Shown here one piece after another: positions 43,957 through 52,850 of a DNA stretch of 64,000 bases. Source of the DNA: Dehalococcoidia bacterium (GTDB taxonomy: Bacteria; Chloroflexota; Dehalococcoidia; Bin125). The stretch is taken from the NCBI GenBank assembly GCA_022828105.1, contig JAJEJC010000008.1, positions 248,001 to 312,000 of the forward strand, given 5' to 3'. The position numbers and the translations under genes were made by a program. The notes beneath the pieces were generated by a model. That model ran no database searches. It was not told where the DNA came from and saw nothing but the letters and a program-made list of their open reading frames with translations. The stretch's first letter is position 1. Each line of letters opens with the position of its first letter.

Positions 43957-44055
43957 CTATCCCTCTCCCTCACCGTCATTCACAGGTTGGCTGCACAGTC
44001 GAGGCGTCCAGTCACGCTGGCAATAGCGGCAACCCAGTTTGGTGAGTAGTCCCAT
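43957..44055 (-). CDS. Possible 32-residue microprotein coupled to citrate synthase
   Basis: The ATG overlaps the citrate synthase TGA by one base (TGATG), which would allow restart of the same ribosome. The product is 32 residues: MGLLTKLGCRYCQRDWTP then RLCSQPVND and a Gly/Glu tail, with three Cys that might bind metal. It lies in the gap before the oxidase operon. The frame is short, so chance is a real possibility. Confidence 0.35.
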   Translation of the reverse strand: MGLLTKLGCRYCQRDWTPRLCSQPVNDGEGEG

Positions 44056-45224
44056 CAGCCGCCGATTGACCGGGACGGTTGATTGATCGGGATGTAGCGA
44101 GGTCGGTAAATCGCCACGCCGCGACCATTGCGCGCGCGCATGCGTTCGTCCACGATCTGCGCGCCGATTCCCGAAATCCGCGACCAGCCGAACAGCGTTG
44201 TGTAGTAGTCGGGGTCGGTGAAGCCCAGCGCATTGACCAGGCTGCCGGAGATCAGGTCGACGTTCGGATAGGGATTCGAGACCTTGGGATTCTCCTTGAG
44301 CGCCCGAATCCCGCCCTCGCGGACTGCCTTGACCGCCTTGAACCAGTGATCGTCCGGGCAGAGTTCCTCACCCACGCCAAGCTGCACCTTGGCCCGCGGA
44401 TCCTCCTGACGCAGCACCGCGTGGCCGAAGCCGAAGATCAATCCGCCGTCGGCGAGACGCTGCTTGAGCAGCTGATAGGCCTCCTCAGGATCCTCGGTGT
44501 CGACTTCCCGAACCATCTTGAAGGCGTCCTGGTTCGCCATGCCGTGCCGCGGACCCGCGAGCGCGTTCATGCCCGATGCCATTGAGCGGTACATGTCGGC
44601 CAACCCCGAAGCGACCGCTCGGCCGGTGAAGGTCGAGAGGTTGCCGCCGCCGTGATCGGCGTGCAGGTTGTAGTAGACCGAGAGCAGCCGGGTCAGTGCC
44701 GCCTCGTCGCCGCCGGGCATGCCCAGCATGTGCACGAAGTTGTTCACGTAGCCGCGTGTCGGCTCGGACGGAATCAGGTCGCCCCAGCCTTCGCGCTTGC
44801 GGAAGATGGCCGCCAGCGCGGTCGGGATCCGCGCGACCAGATTGAGCGCGTCCTCGTAGTAGTCGTCCGTCTTGCCGGTCATGCCCAGGATCTGGATCGC
44901 CGCGCAAAACAGGTCCATTGGGTGACCGGACGTTGGCAGCGCCAAGATGGCCGCCAGCGCGTCTTCCGGGACCTCCGATCGCGCGGCGATGTCGTCCGCG
45001 ACGGCCTGTCGTTCGGCATCGGTGGGCAGCTTCTTGTTGAACAGCAGGTGGATGATGTCCTCGGCCGGCAGAAAGGCGAGCTCCGCGATTGGGTAGCCAA
45101 CGTACGAGACGCCCTCCTGCGGATCGACGTAGCTGGTCTCGCAGGTGCCCACTGGATAGCCGCGCAGGCCGGTATCCAGGTTGTCGTTCGTGATCGTGAA
45201 TTCAATGGTCGGAATGTCGGACAT
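44055..45224 (-). CDS. gltA: Citrate synthase
   Basis: The 389-residue protein starts at ATG 45224; GTG 45251 would add 9 residues. It carries the catalytic residues in HADHGGGNLS (His), FGFGHAVLR (His) and NPYPNVDLISG (Asp). It condenses acetyl-CoA and oxaloacetate to citrate. Some type I citrate synthase-like proteins act as 2-methylcitrate synthases; that cannot be excluded. The spacing to GreA-like upstream is 132 bases. Confidence 0.93.
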   Translation of the reverse strand: MSDIPTIEFTITNDNLDTGLRGYPVGTCETSYVDPQEGVSYVGYPIAELAFLPAEDIIHLLFNKKLPTDAERQAVADDIAARSEVPEDALAAILALPTSGHPMDLFCAAIQILGMTGKTDDYYEDALNLVARIPTALAAIFRKREGWGDLIPSEPTRGYVNNFVHMLGMPGGDEAALTRLLSVYYNLHADHGGGNLSTFTGRAVASGLADMYRSMASGMNALAGPRHGMANQDAFKMVREVDTEDPEEAYQLLKQRLADGGLIFGFGHAVLRQEDPRAKVQLGVGEELCPDDHWFKAVKAVREGGIRALKENPKVSNPYPNVDLISGSLVNALGFTDPDYYTTLFGWSRISGIGAQIVDERMRARNGRGVAIYRPRYIPINQPSRSIGG

Positions 45225-45356
45225 CGTCGCCACTTTCCCCGCGCGCACCAAGAAAGAACCGATAGCAACCGCTCCCCGATGCGCGAAGGGCGCGGCTCAT
45301 CTCGCTCTTAGGGAATCTCGCCTCCGCCTGCGGCGTGTTCGGCCCAGTCAGGCCGA

Positions 45357-46400
45357 TCAGCCGTTGACGGCAAGCAACCGGAACCGTTTGCGCCCGCTGG
45401 GGGCCTGGATTTCGATCTGCCGTCCGGCAGCTTTGTCCAGCAGTCCGCGGCCCAACGGGCTCTCGACCGAGATCCGCCGCGCCGCCGCGTTCGCTTCGGT
45501 GGTTCCGACCAGAGTGTACTCCTTCGCGTCGCCGATCATCCCGTCCTTCTCGTCGATCTCCACCACCGAGACGCGGCTGCCCAGCTTGGCTCGGCCTGTT
45601 TCGCGCTCCTCCCGAACCACCGCGTGCGCAATCTGGTACTCAATCTCGTCAATCCGCGACTTCAGCCGTTCCTGATACTCACGCGCGGCCTCGAGCGGCG
45701 CGTTTTCGCGGATGTCCTTGTCCTCGCGCGCCGCGGCGACGGCCTGCACCGCTTCCGGCATCTCTGCCTGGAGCTGGCCCAATTCCTCGTGCAGGTGCTC
45801 CAGGCCCGCAGCCGTCATCTCGAAGATCTTCGCCTCTTCGTGCTGGAAGGCCGATGCGTCCCGCACGACATTGGTCGCCCGCTTGATCCGCAGGAAGTTG
45901 CCCAGGTTCTGCGCCTCCGCCGCGCCGCCGGCGCCGGTCGTCGTCGTGTACTGCTGCTTCCAGCAGAAGCGCAGAAACTCTTTCACCGGCTGCAACTTGG
46001 CCGCCGGATCCATCGTGTTCGAGCCGATCGTCTCCTGAAAGCCCTCCATCGACTTGGGCGACAGATCGGTCACCGCGGTACTGGGTCCGAAGTGCCAGAG
46101 GAACCTCGTCACCGCCTCGCGCGCGGCCTCGTCAAAGACGTACGCGCCCCGCTTCGGTGCGGCTGCGCCCGACGCCTTGCGCCGCGCCCGCTTGTCCTCG
46201 CGCTCCTCTTCCCAGGCGAAGTACTCCATCACGGCCGCATCGAGCGTCATCGGCGGAGCCGCCACGGCGACTCCTCCGCCTGACTCGGCCTCAGGCTCGT
46301 CGTCCAGCAACTCGGCTTCGCCCTCCACGACGTCGTCCGTCGCGTCGTCCGATAGCTCGTCCACGGCATCGGTGGCCACCGCGTCGTCCAGGTTTGCCAT
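45357..46400 (-). CDS. GreA-type transcription elongation factor with N-terminal integrase-like domain
   Basis: The 347-residue protein starts at ATG 46400 behind GGGGGA. Residues 1-50 are acidic. Residues 87-178 resemble the SAM-like core-binding domain of tyrosine recombinases (AAREAVTRFLWHFGPSTAV, LQPVKEFLRFCWKQQ). Residues 193-347 are a full GreA: a coiled coil starting MTAAGLEHLHEELGQL, acidic tip at DIRENAPLEAARE (Asp229, Glu232), and a C-terminal FKBP-like domain starting GSRVSVVEI. GreA enters the RNA polymerase channel and triggers cleavage of backtracked RNA. The N-terminal DNA-binding-like domain is unusual. It is divergent from rsmG. Confidence 0.85.
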   Translation of the reverse strand: MANLDDAVATDAVDELSDDATDDVVEGEAELLDDEPEAESGGGVAVAAPPMTLDAAVMEYFAWEEEREDKRARRKASGAAAPKRGAYVFDEAAREAVTRFLWHFGPSTAVTDLSPKSMEGFQETIGSNTMDPAAKLQPVKEFLRFCWKQQYTTTTGAGGAAEAQNLGNFLRIKRATNVVRDASAFQHEEAKIFEMTAAGLEHLHEELGQLQAEMPEAVQAVAAAREDKDIRENAPLEAAREYQERLKSRIDEIEYQIAHAVVREERETGRAKLGSRVSVVEIDEKDGMIGDAKEYTLVGTTEANAAARRISVESPLGRGLLDKAAGRQIEIQAPSGRKRFRLLAVNG

Positions 46401-46523
46401 GCGTCGTCCCCCGCTATACAACCGTTGGGTAGTCCATCATCGTCGACATCGTTGTCACGATTGACACGCGAGCCCGCCAGAGCCCCTGGCAACGCCCGCG
46501 CCTCTATCCTAACTCCCCAACCA

Positions 46524-47264
46524 ATGTCCGAAATGTCCAACTTGCCAGACGAAGATCAGATCAGCCGAGCACTCGACCGCGCCGGCGTCCGTTATGTGCA
46601 GCAACTCAATCCTGAGTTGCCCAGGCAACTCAGCCAATGGTTGAACTTGCTGCTCGCCGCACCGCGCAACCTGACCGCCGTTCGCGATCCTGCAGAGGCG
46701 ATCGAGCGCCATGTCGTCGAGCCGCTGCTCGGGCGGCACCGCCTGATTGCGGCCGACCTGCCCGTGCCGTATGGTCCGCTGATCGACATCGGCAGCGGCA
46801 ACGGCGCGCCCGGATTACCCATCGCGCTCTGTGAGCCGGAACGCGCGGCAACCATGCTGGACTCGCGCCGCGGCTCCACGGACTTTCTCAGGTTCGTTGT
46901 CGAGCAGATCGGCGCTGACTGGATCAGCATCCATCACGAGCGAGCCGAGAGCGCAGGACGCGGCGCGCTGCGCGACCGGTTTGCGCTCGCCCTCAGCCGC
47001 GCGGCGGCGCCGCCTAACCGGGCGATCGAGCTGGCCATCCCTCTCCTGCAGGCCGGAGGTCTGGCCGTGCTTTGGACCGGGACCATGGATGCGCACGCGC
47101 TGGCCGGGCTCGACCGCGCGGCCGGTGTGCTGGGCGCCGCGGTCACGCCGCTCGACGGCGCGCGAGACATCCAGGTCTTGACCAAGACGGAGGCAACCGC
47201 ATCCAGCTACCCGCGTCCCTGGAATCAGATCCGACGCCGGCCGCTGTCCGAGATCGACCAGTGA
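46524..47264 (+). CDS. rsmG: 16S rRNA (guanine527-N7)-methyltransferase
   Basis: The 246-residue protein starts at ATG 46524; the open frame reaches back to 46425 without a ribosome site. It contains NLTAVRDPAEAIERHVVEP, the SAM-binding loop DIGSGNGAPGLPIAL and LSRAAAPPNRAIE, typical of RsmG/GidB. It methylates G527 of 16S rRNA; loss gives low-level streptomycin resistance in other bacteria. The C-terminal tail is slightly longer than usual. Confidence 0.9.
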   Translation: MSEMSNLPDEDQISRALDRAGVRYVQQLNPELPRQLSQWLNLLLAAPRNLTAVRDPAEAIERHVVEPLLGRHRLIAADLPVPYGPLIDIGSGNGAPGLPIALCEPERAATMLDSRRGSTDFLRFVVEQIGADWISIHHERAESAGRGALRDRFALALSRAAAPPNRAIELAIPLLQAGGLAVLWTGTMDAHALAGLDRAAGVLGAAVTPLDGARDIQVLTKTEATASSYPRPWNQIRRRPLSEIDQ

Positions 47265-47297
47265 ACGTCCCTTGCGGCCTCGCTCTACCCTGATCCC

Positions 47298-48770
47298 ATG
47301 GCCCTCCCGCAGTCCGCGCCCGCGTCGCCGGCGGCGTTCGCTTCCGCTCCGTTTCGACGCAATATCCGCATCTACTACCTCTTCATGGCCTCGACCGGCT
47401 TCATGGTCTTCCTGCCGATCTGGATCATCTACCTGATCAACGGCCGCGGACTCTCGTTGACCGAGGTTGGCGTGTTCGAGGCGGTCTTCTGGATCGTGAT
47501 CATCGTCGGCGAGGTGCCGACCGGTGCGATCGCAGATCGATTCGGGCGTCGCATCTCGCTCACGCTGGGCGCGTTCCTGTTTGCCGTCGCTTGCGTGATC
47601 TTCGCCCTGGCCGACACGTTCACGATTTTGCTCGCCTCATATGTGGCGCTCGGCCTTGCCATGACGCTGTACTCGGGGGCCGGCGACGCGCTGCTCTACG
47701 ACAGCTTGCGAGTCCTGGGCCGAACCCGCGAGTACGAACAGCACGCCGGACGCGCGCATGGGCTGTTCTGGGGCATGATGGTGCTCGCCACCGCTGTCGG
47801 TGGACCGCTCTCGTATCTGATCGGATACTCGCCCGCGATCCTGCTCTCCGCCGTTTTCTTCCTGGTTTCGGGCGTCTTCGCGTTGATGCTGCGCGAGCCG
47901 CCGCGCCGGGACGCAGACTTCCCCGCAGATCCGCTGCATGCGCCGCCGGCCGATGTGCAGCACACGTCCGCCGGGGACTCGCAGGCGGGCCTGCCGATCT
48001 TCAACGAGATGATCGAGGGATTTCGCATCGTCTGGCGGATCCGACCCGTCCGCTACCTCGTGCCCTTCGCGGCGGTGTTGATCGCGCTGTTCGACATGCC
48101 GCGCTTCCTGACCCAGCCGTTCGTCGCCCAGCATGGACTCGACCCGCTGGCAAGCGCGGCCGACGGCTTCATCTGGTCGGCGTTGCTTGTGCCGGCCTAT
48201 CTGGGATCGATGATTGGGATGCTCTCGGCAGCGCAACTGATGGCCAAATTCGGCGAGCGGCGCTCGTTCCCCACGGTCCTCGTCTTCGGCGCGATCTTCA
48301 TGATCCCGCTCGTGATCTGGAATCACCTCGGACTGCTCGGCGCGATATTCTTCGTCAGCATCGCCCAGGCCGCGATCCGGCCGGTGGCGAGCGGATACAT
48401 CAACCGCCGCATCGCCTCGGATCAGCGTGCGACCGTACTCTCAATCTTCTCGCTGGTCGGCGGCGGGGCGATGGGAGTCGTGCTCGTGATCGTCGTGCCG
48501 GCCGCAGACGTGATCTCCTTCCCGGCCGCGTTCGGGATCGCGCTGGCCATTGCCGCGACGGTCGGCGTCGCGTTGTGGTGGCTGTGGCGGCTGGCGCATC
48601 GCCGCGACCAGAGAGAGCGGATTCGGCAATGGTCGCTGCCGATCGCCAAGCCGCAGGCGCACCATCCTCGCAACCTGACGACGCCGCAGGTCGGACAATC
48701 CGCCGCCAACGGGCGAAACGGAACAGGCGACGACGCCATTCTGTACCCGAATGTGCAGAACCTCGACTGA
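47298..48770 (+). CDS. MFS transporter, first of three tandem paralogues
   Basis: The 490-residue protein has twelve predicted helices and the MFS motif A as GAIADRFGRRISL after helix 2. It begins FRRNIRIYYLFMASTGF and shares with the next two genes the pattern EVPTGAIADxFGRR and LREPPRR(x)AxF. A polar C-terminal tail of about 60 residues follows the last helix. It is likely a proton-linked efflux pump, but the substrate is unknown. It lies 34 bases downstream of rsmG. Confidence 0.9.
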   Translation: MALPQSAPASPAAFASAPFRRNIRIYYLFMASTGFMVFLPIWIIYLINGRGLSLTEVGVFEAVFWIVIIVGEVPTGAIADRFGRRISLTLGAFLFAVACVIFALADTFTILLASYVALGLAMTLYSGAGDALLYDSLRVLGRTREYEQHAGRAHGLFWGMMVLATAVGGPLSYLIGYSPAILLSAVFFLVSGVFALMLREPPRRDADFPADPLHAPPADVQHTSAGDSQAGLPIFNEMIEGFRIVWRIRPVRYLVPFAAVLIALFDMPRFLTQPFVAQHGLDPLASAADGFIWSALLVPAYLGSMIGMLSAAQLMAKFGERRSFPTVLVFGAIFMIPLVIWNHLGLLGAIFFVSIAQAAIRPVASGYINRRIASDQRATVLSIFSLVGGGAMGVVLVIVVPAADVISFPAAFGIALAIAATVGVALWWLWRLAHRRDQRERIRQWSLPIAKPQAHHPRNLTTPQVGQSAANGRNGTGDDAILYPNVQNLD

Positions 48771-48860
48771 TGGAGTTTGGCGAGGTGGCGGCGTCGCCGC
48801 GCGGATGCGTAGCATCTATCACATTGGCGGCAATTGACCGCCCCTCCACAGTGTCCTCAC

Positions 48861-50285
48861 ATGACCCAGACGCAACGCTACGCGCGCAACATCCCGATCT
48901 ACTACCTGTTCCAGTTCGCCACTGGATTTCTGATCTGGGTGCCCGTCTGGATCATCTTCCTGCAAGACGAGCGCGGCCTCTCGCTGACCCAGGTCGGCCT
49001 GATGGAGGCCGTGTTCTGGGTCTCGATGTTCATCGCCGAGGTGCCGACCGGCGCCATCGCCGACCGCTTCGGCCGCCGCATCTCGCTCGCGCTGGGCGGC
49101 TTCTGCTTCACCATCGGCACGTTCATGTTCGTCATGCTCGAGAGCTTCGCCGGTCTGGCGTTGAGCTACGTGATTATGGCCGTCTCGATGACGCTCTACT
49201 CCGGTTCCGGACACGCCCTGCTGTTCGACACCCTGCGCACACTCGGCCGCACGCGCGAGTACGAGAAGCACATGGGCCGCTCTGAGGCGATGATGACCGG
49301 CGCCCTGCTCGGCGCGGCGCTGTTCGGCGGTCCCATGGCCGGCCTCTGGGGTCTGGAGACCGTCTTCCTAGTCGGCGCGTTCACGATGGCGTTTGCCGGC
49401 CTGATCGCGCTGCTGCTGCGCGAACCGCCGCGCACCGAAGCGGAATTCGGCGAGGACGGCCTGCACGCCGCGCCAATCTCTCCCACCGACGCCGCGGCCG
49501 GGAACCACTCTCCGCAGGGCGTGGTCAGCTACATACTCGACGGCTTCCGCATCGTCCTGCGCCAGCGGCCGGTGCTGTGGATCATCGTTCTGGCCGGGAT
49601 CGTCACCGTCGCCTACGAGATGCCAAACTTTTTCGTCCAGCCGTTCCTGCGCGAACACGGCCTGAGTCCGGAGGGCAGCATCCTCGACGGCGCGACCTGG
49701 AGCGCATTAATCGTCCCCGGATTCGCGGCGATGTCGGCCGGGTCGCTGCTCGCCTCGCCGTTCGTCGCGCGCGTCGGCGAGCGCCGCGCCCTCTCAATTC
49801 TGATCTTCGGCGGCGCGTTCCTCTTTGTGCCCCTGCTGCTCTTCGACCATCTCAGCATTGTCGCCCCGATCGCCATCCTCGGCGGCATTCACGCCGCCAT
49901 CCGTCCGATCGCCACCGGATACATCAATCGCCGCATCCGCTCCAACCAACGGGCCACCGTGCTCTCGATCTACGAGTTGACGATGGCTGCCCAAATGGCG
50001 GTCATCGTGCCGGCCATCTCCGCCTCGGCCGACACGATCGACTTCCGTTTCGCCTACGGACTCTCGGTCGGAGTCGTGCTCACGATTGGGACGCTGTTCT
50101 GGCGCCTGTGGCGACGCTCACACCGCCGCGAGCAGGCCGAGGCCGTCCGCCGGATCAGCGTGCGCCGCGCGCCCCAGGCCAACGGTGTAGGGCTCAACGG
50201 GTCCAGCAATGGACATCACGGCAACGGCGCCGGCGCCCACGATCAGCACTCGGTTCCCGTCTCCCATCCGCGCGAACAGGGCTGA
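48861..50285 (+). CDS. MFS transporter, second of three tandem paralogues
   Basis: The 474-residue protein starts at ATG 48861; TTG 48834 would add 9 residues. It has the same plan as its neighbours: YARNIPIYYLFQFATGF, EVPTGAIADRFGRRISLAL, LREPPRTEAEF and INRRIRSNQRATVLSIY. The C-terminal tail is Gly/Asn/His-rich (NGHHGNGAGAHDQH). The closeness to the other two indicates tandem duplication followed by divergence. Confidence 0.9.
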   Translation: MTQTQRYARNIPIYYLFQFATGFLIWVPVWIIFLQDERGLSLTQVGLMEAVFWVSMFIAEVPTGAIADRFGRRISLALGGFCFTIGTFMFVMLESFAGLALSYVIMAVSMTLYSGSGHALLFDTLRTLGRTREYEKHMGRSEAMMTGALLGAALFGGPMAGLWGLETVFLVGAFTMAFAGLIALLLREPPRTEAEFGEDGLHAAPISPTDAAAGNHSPQGVVSYILDGFRIVLRQRPVLWIIVLAGIVTVAYEMPNFFVQPFLREHGLSPEGSILDGATWSALIVPGFAAMSAGSLLASPFVARVGERRALSILIFGGAFLFVPLLLFDHLSIVAPIAILGGIHAAIRPIATGYINRRIRSNQRATVLSIYELTMAAQMAVIVPAISASADTIDFRFAYGLSVGVVLTIGTLFWRLWRRSHRREQAEAVRRISVRRAPQANGVGLNGSSNGHHGNGAGAHDQHSVPVSHPREQG

Positions 50286-50332
50286 GCCGGCCACCCGGCG
50301 CGCCGCTCCTGGAATCACCTCGATCGTCAACG

Positions 50333-51592
50333 GTGCTGCAACGCTCTTACACCCGCAACGTTCCATTGTTCTACCTCTTTCAGTTGCTGTTTGGCTTTCA
50401 CTTCTGGATCCCGATCTGGTTTCTGTTTCTGCAGTCGGACCATCAGCTCTCCTACACGCAGATCGGGCTGATGGAAGTGACATTCGGCGTCACCACGATC
50501 CTGGCCGAGGTCCCAACCGGAGCGATCGCCGACCACTTCGGTCGGCGCGCATCGCTTGCCGCAGGCGCGTTTGGATTCGCCGCAGGCGTGGCGCTCTTCG
50601 CCGCCCTGGGCTATCCCCTGCTGATCGTTGGCTACGCACTGATGGCCCTCACTCGCACGCTGCTCTCCGGCTCCGGCGACGCCCTGCTGTTCGACACCCT
50701 GCGCAGTTTGAAGCAGACCGCAGACTACGAGCGGCACGCCGGCCGCTCGCGAGCGGCGGCCACCGCCTCACTCCTTACGGCGACAGTGTTTGCTGGTCCG
50801 CTGGTGTCCTGGATCGGCTTCCAGGCAGCGATGCTCTGCAGCGCCGTCGGCATGGGACTCGCCGGGATCGCCGCGCTCCTGCTGCGCGAGCCGCCCCGGC
50901 GCGAGGCAGAGTTCGGAGAGTCGATCAATCCCGCCACGGACCAGCCTGGCCGCCTGACCGTGCTACGCGAGATATCGCAGGGTGTGCGCATCGCGCGAAC
51001 CGTCCGGCCGGTGCTCTGGACGATCCTGCTCAGCGCAGTACTGTTCGCCACCCTCGACTTACCTGATTTCTTCATTCAACCATTCATTCGCTCGCACGGG
51101 ATCGATCCCAGCGATGCCCTCGATGCGAGTTTTACCTACTCGAGCCTGCTGCTGCCCTCATTCGTGGGCATCATGGTCGGCTCCATCCTCGCGGCGCCGC
51201 TGGCGGCAAGACTGGGCGAGTCGCGGGCGTTGCCCGCGCTCTGGTGCGTCGGCGTGTTGGCGATGGTTCCGTTGCTGGCGTTCGACCATCTCGGTCTGGT
51301 CGCGGCGCTCGCGGTCCTGGCCGCGTCGACCGCAATCATTGAGCCGCTCGCGGGCGGCTACATCAACCGACGCATCCCTTCCGACCAGCGCGCCACCGTG
51401 CTGTCAATCTTCGCACTGGTCTCCGCCGTGATGATCACCGTGGTGATCGGCTCGGCGTCGGCCGTGGTCGACACCTTCGACTTTCGCGCCGGTTTCGCGC
51501 TGGCGTTTGGCTTGCTGGTCGTTGGCGGACTCATCTGTTGGCGCAACTGGTCGGCCGCCCATCGCCGCGACGCGCAGGCGCCGCTACCGTAG
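50333..51592 (+). CDS. MFS transporter, third of three tandem paralogues
   Basis: The 419-residue protein starts at GTG 50333; the frame open upstream to 49577 is a mirror of the previous gene. It has SYTRNVPLFYLFQLLFGF, EVPTGAIADHFGRRASL, LREPPRREAEF and INRRIPSDQRATVLSIF in the same order as its paralogues, but lacks their long polar tails. It ends 13 bases before the convergent CoA-transferase gene. Confidence 0.9.
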   Translation: MLQRSYTRNVPLFYLFQLLFGFHFWIPIWFLFLQSDHQLSYTQIGLMEVTFGVTTILAEVPTGAIADHFGRRASLAAGAFGFAAGVALFAALGYPLLIVGYALMALTRTLLSGSGDALLFDTLRSLKQTADYERHAGRSRAAATASLLTATVFAGPLVSWIGFQAAMLCSAVGMGLAGIAALLLREPPRREAEFGESINPATDQPGRLTVLREISQGVRIARTVRPVLWTILLSAVLFATLDLPDFFIQPFIRSHGIDPSDALDASFTYSSLLLPSFVGIMVGSILAAPLAARLGESRALPALWCVGVLAMVPLLAFDHLGLVAALAVLAASTAIIEPLAGGYINRRIPSDQRATVLSIFALVSAVMITVVIGSASAVVDTFDFRAGFALAFGLLVVGGLICWRNWSAAHRRDAQAPLP

Positions 51593-51604
51593 TCGGCGGC
51601 TGGG

Positions 51605-52810
51605 TCACGCAACGATTTCCCGCTCGCGCAGTGACGCAACTGCCTCTTCGTCGAACCCGAGCGCCGAAAGCAGTTCCGCGGTGTCCTGACCGCGGGTTGG
51701 CGCGCCGCCCCGGACTCGGCCGGGGGTTGCCGAGAGCTTGGGCGCGACGCCGGCCTGACGCATCACGCCGCCGTCGGGCGTCGGCACCTCGACCACCATC
51801 TCCCGCGCGATGTTGTGTTCGTCCTGCAACGCCTCCTCCAGCGAGAGCACCGGCTTCGCGCAGACATCGATGTCGTTTAGCAGATCGTGCCACTCGTCGG
51901 CGGTCTGAGTCTTGAACGACGCGGCAAAGGCCTGCCGAATCTCCTCGCGCCGAGCCATGTCGGTCGTGCCCTGGTCCTCGATGTACTGCTCCAGACCCAG
52001 CGCGCGACAGAGGTTCGCGTAGAAGTAGGGCTCCATCGAGCCGACCGAGAACCAGCGACCGTCCGACGTTTCGTAGACCTGGTAGTGCGGCTCGCCGCCG
52101 TTGAGCACATGCGCCGCCGGGGACATGTCCGCGCCCGCGCCCGCGTAACCGGCGAGCGCAGACGTGATCAGCGACATCACACCGTCGGACATGCCCAGAT
52201 CGATGTACTGTCCCTTGTCCGTTCGCTCGCGGGCCTGGAGCGCGCAGACGATTGCGAATGCCGCCATCAAGCCGCCGCCCGCGAAGTCGGCGATGATGTT
52301 CACCGGGATCGCCGGCCGACCAGCGGCCGCGTAGTCGCCGATCATGCCCAGCGCGCCACCGGTGGCGATGTAGTTGATGTCGTGGCCGACGTGCGCGGCG
52401 TACGGTCCGGTTTGCCCGAATCCCGAAAGCGAGCAGTAGACCAGCTGCGGATTGCGCGCCGAGAGCGTGTCCCAATCCACTCCTAACCGCTTGACCACGC
52501 CAGGCCGAAATCCCTCCAACACGACATCGGCGTCGTCCGCGAGTCGATAGAGGATCTCGCGCGCTTCATCCGCCTTCAGGTTCAGCCCAATCGAGCGCTT
52601 GCCCCGTCCCAGCGCGTATGAGGAGAAGCGCCGCCGCTCCTCGTTCGGATCGCGCGACAGATCCCGTCGACCGCGAGGCCGGCCGGCCTGCTCAATCACG
52701 ATTACTTCCGCGCCCATGTCGGCGAGCAGCATGGAACAGTAGGGTCCCGGTGCAAGCGCCGACAGATCCAGCACACGAACACCGTCCAGGGGGCCATCGA
52801 GCGTCGTCAT
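51605..52810 (-). CDS. CaiB/BaiF family CoA-transferase (copy 2)
   Basis: The 401-residue protein has LSALAPGPYCSMLLADMGAE near the start, the conserved Asp in GQYIDLGMSDG and SLSGFGQTGPYA. The Gly/Pro pattern and length resemble alpha-methylacyl-CoA racemases and related family III transferases. It is not closely similar to copy 1 at 24268-25452, so the two should have different substrates. It is the last gene of a minus-strand run that begins with the two-component pair. Confidence 0.92.
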   Translation of the reverse strand: MTTLDGPLDGVRVLDLSALAPGPYCSMLLADMGAEVIVIEQAGRPRGRRDLSRDPNEERRRFSSYALGRGKRSIGLNLKADEAREILYRLADDADVVLEGFRPGVVKRLGVDWDTLSARNPQLVYCSLSGFGQTGPYAAHVGHDINYIATGGALGMIGDYAAAGRPAIPVNIIADFAGGGLMAAFAIVCALQARERTDKGQYIDLGMSDGVMSLITSALAGYAGAGADMSPAAHVLNGGEPHYQVYETSDGRWFSVGSMEPYFYANLCRALGLEQYIEDQGTTDMARREEIRQAFAASFKTQTADEWHDLLNDIDVCAKPVLSLEEALQDEHNIAREMVVEVPTPDGGVMRQAGVAPKLSATPGRVRGGAPTRGQDTAELLSALGFDEEAVASLREREIVA

Positions 52811-52850
52811 CGCCTGCTCCGTTCGCTCTTCGCGAGGACTGGCGTACAGG

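Noticed and set aside
49577-50332. 671-residue form of the third MFS transporter
   Set aside because: The first 252 residues mirror the second MFS gene in another frame and have an Arg-rich shadow composition.
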